64,000 nucleotides of DNA from Eubacterium sp. GTDB taxonomy: Bacteria; Bacillota; Clostridia; Lachnospirales; Lachnospiraceae. The position numbers and the translations under genes are program-made. Every line of letters begins with the position of its first letter. Within the stretch, counting starts at the first letter, position 1. Below, piece after piece: positions 61,872 through 64,000 of the stretch. The notes beneath the pieces were generated by a model. That model did not search any database, had not been told where the DNA came from, and saw only the letters and a list, made by a program, of their open reading frames with translations. The stretch lies in assembly GCA_024690665.1 (NCBI GenBank), contig JAILOU010000002.1, positions 24,919 through 88,918 of the forward strand, in the 5' to 3' direction.

Positions 61872-62492
61872 TTGGCAGAGAAAGAAAAGAAGGTAGAAGA
61901 AACCGTTGAGGATATAGATTTGGAAGAAACTGTGGAAGAACAGGAAACTGCAGAAGAAGAAACAACTGCAGAAGATGCTGGTGAAACTACAGAAGAATCT
62001 GAAGAGACGGAGCAAGAGGACACGAAGAAAAAGGGCCCGAGAAAAAAGAAAAAATCAAAAGAGCAAGAAAAGATTGAAGAGCTGACCGACAGAGTCCAGC
62101 GTCAGATGGCAGAATTTGATAATTTCCGTAAGAGAACGGAAAAAGAAAAGAGCCAGATGTATGAAGTTGGAGCGAAGAGTATTATTGAGAAGATCCTACC
62201 GGTTGTAGACAATTTTGAAAGAGGCCTTGCAACTGTAAGCGATGATATGAAAGATGATCCGTTTGCAGAAGGTATGGATAAGGTTTACAAACAGCTTATG
62301 ACAGCGCTCGATGAACTTGGCGTAAAAGAGATTGAAGCCGAGGGAAAAGAATTTGATCCAAATCTTCATAATGCAGTGATGCATATTGATGATGAAAAGT
62401 TAGGTGAAAATGTGGTAGCCCAGGTATTGCAAAAGGGTTACACCTATCGCGACAGTGTTGTTAGACACAGCATGGTACAGGTCGCTAATTAA
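61872..62492 (+). CDS. grpE: Nucleotide exchange factor GrpE
   Basis: 206 residues; releases ADP from DnaK. A long acidic, disordered N-terminus and a lysine-rich KKGPRKKKKSKEQEKI patch are followed by the coiled coil (about 60-115, QMAEFDNFRKRTEKEK) and the C-terminal beta-wing. The start is TTG at 61872: AAAGGAG ends at 61862, directly before an in-frame ATG at 61863, which is too close, while the TTG is nine bases away and gives MAEKEKK. Confidence 0.94.
   Translation: MAEKEKKVEETVEDIDLEETVEEQETAEEETTAEDAGETTEESEETEQEDTKKKGPRKKKKSKEQEKIEELTDRVQRQMAEFDNFRKRTEKEKSQMYEVGAKSIIEKILPVVDNFERGLATVSDDMKDDPFAEGMDKVYKQLMTALDELGVKEIEAEGKEFDPNLHNAVMHIDDEKLGENVVAQVLQKGYTYRDSVVRHSMVQVAN

Positions 62493-64000
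<1,508 letters not shown>

Overview
This 64 kb window looks like chromosomal DNA of an anaerobic, low-GC, Gram-positive member of the Lachnospiraceae (Clostridia). The gene order tmcAL-pta-ackA-DUF177-rpmF, plsX-acpP-rnc-smc-ftsY-ylxM-ffh-rpsP-khpA-rimM-trmD and hrcA-grpE-dnaK, the Clostridia-style separate AICAR formyltransferase, a CIRCE/HrcA heat-shock operon, strong AGGAGG ribosome binding sites and sigma-A promoters all point there. The genus cannot be fixed from the sequence. I see no rRNA, tRNA, CRISPR array, insertion sequence or prophage.

Layout. 1-2 kb: an IMP cyclohydrolase / AICAR formyltransferase pair (last purine steps). 2-7 kb, minus strand: pyruvate carboxylase and tmcAL. 7-9.4 kb: acetate-forming pta-ackA. 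9.5-13 kb: an FtsX-type ABC transporter set between ackA and DUF177-rpmF. 13-22 kb: a cytidylate-kinase-like protein, a high-molecular-weight rubredoxin, and a housekeeping run (second RsmH, MazG, endonuclease IV, YbaK deacylase, MATE exporter, DUF2520 protein), then an SGNH hydrolase and an AEC transporter. 22-36 kb: a Suv3-like helicase and the lipid/RNA/secretion core (plsX, acpP, rnc, smc, ftsY, ilvA, ylxM, ffh, rpsP, khpA, rimM, trmD). 36-40 kb: small accessory genes (duplicated mini membrane proteins, a TM2 zinc-ribbon protein, a GC-rich hairpin repeat, a SprA-related protein, nrdR, a small EDF-motif protein behind a sigma-28-like promoter, rpiB, a methyltransferase).

40-55 kb is the most unusual part. 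Nine closely packed plus-strand genes join two giant secreted GLUG-repeat proteins, a FecBCD-type metal-chelate ABC importer, an Ig-domain membrane protein, an ExbB/TolQ-type proton-channel protein, an ExbD-like DUF2149 protein and a bitopic protein with an outside domain. I infer a proton-motive-force-driven envelope machine in a monoderm, a Ton-like system without an outer membrane, feeding or serving an ABC importer. It is followed by efp and by a 1359-residue secreted subtilase that carries an FMN-binding domain with a possible flavinylation site. The two giant proteins share a lysine-rich C-terminal module and have no LPXTG signal.

60-64 kb: an S1-domain RNA-binding protein on the minus strand, then promoter-CIRCE-hrcA-grpE-dnaK, with dnaK cut by the window end.

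Several starts were moved from the longest open frame on ribosome-binding-site grounds. Notable cases are TTG for tmcAL and grpE and GTG for hrcA.
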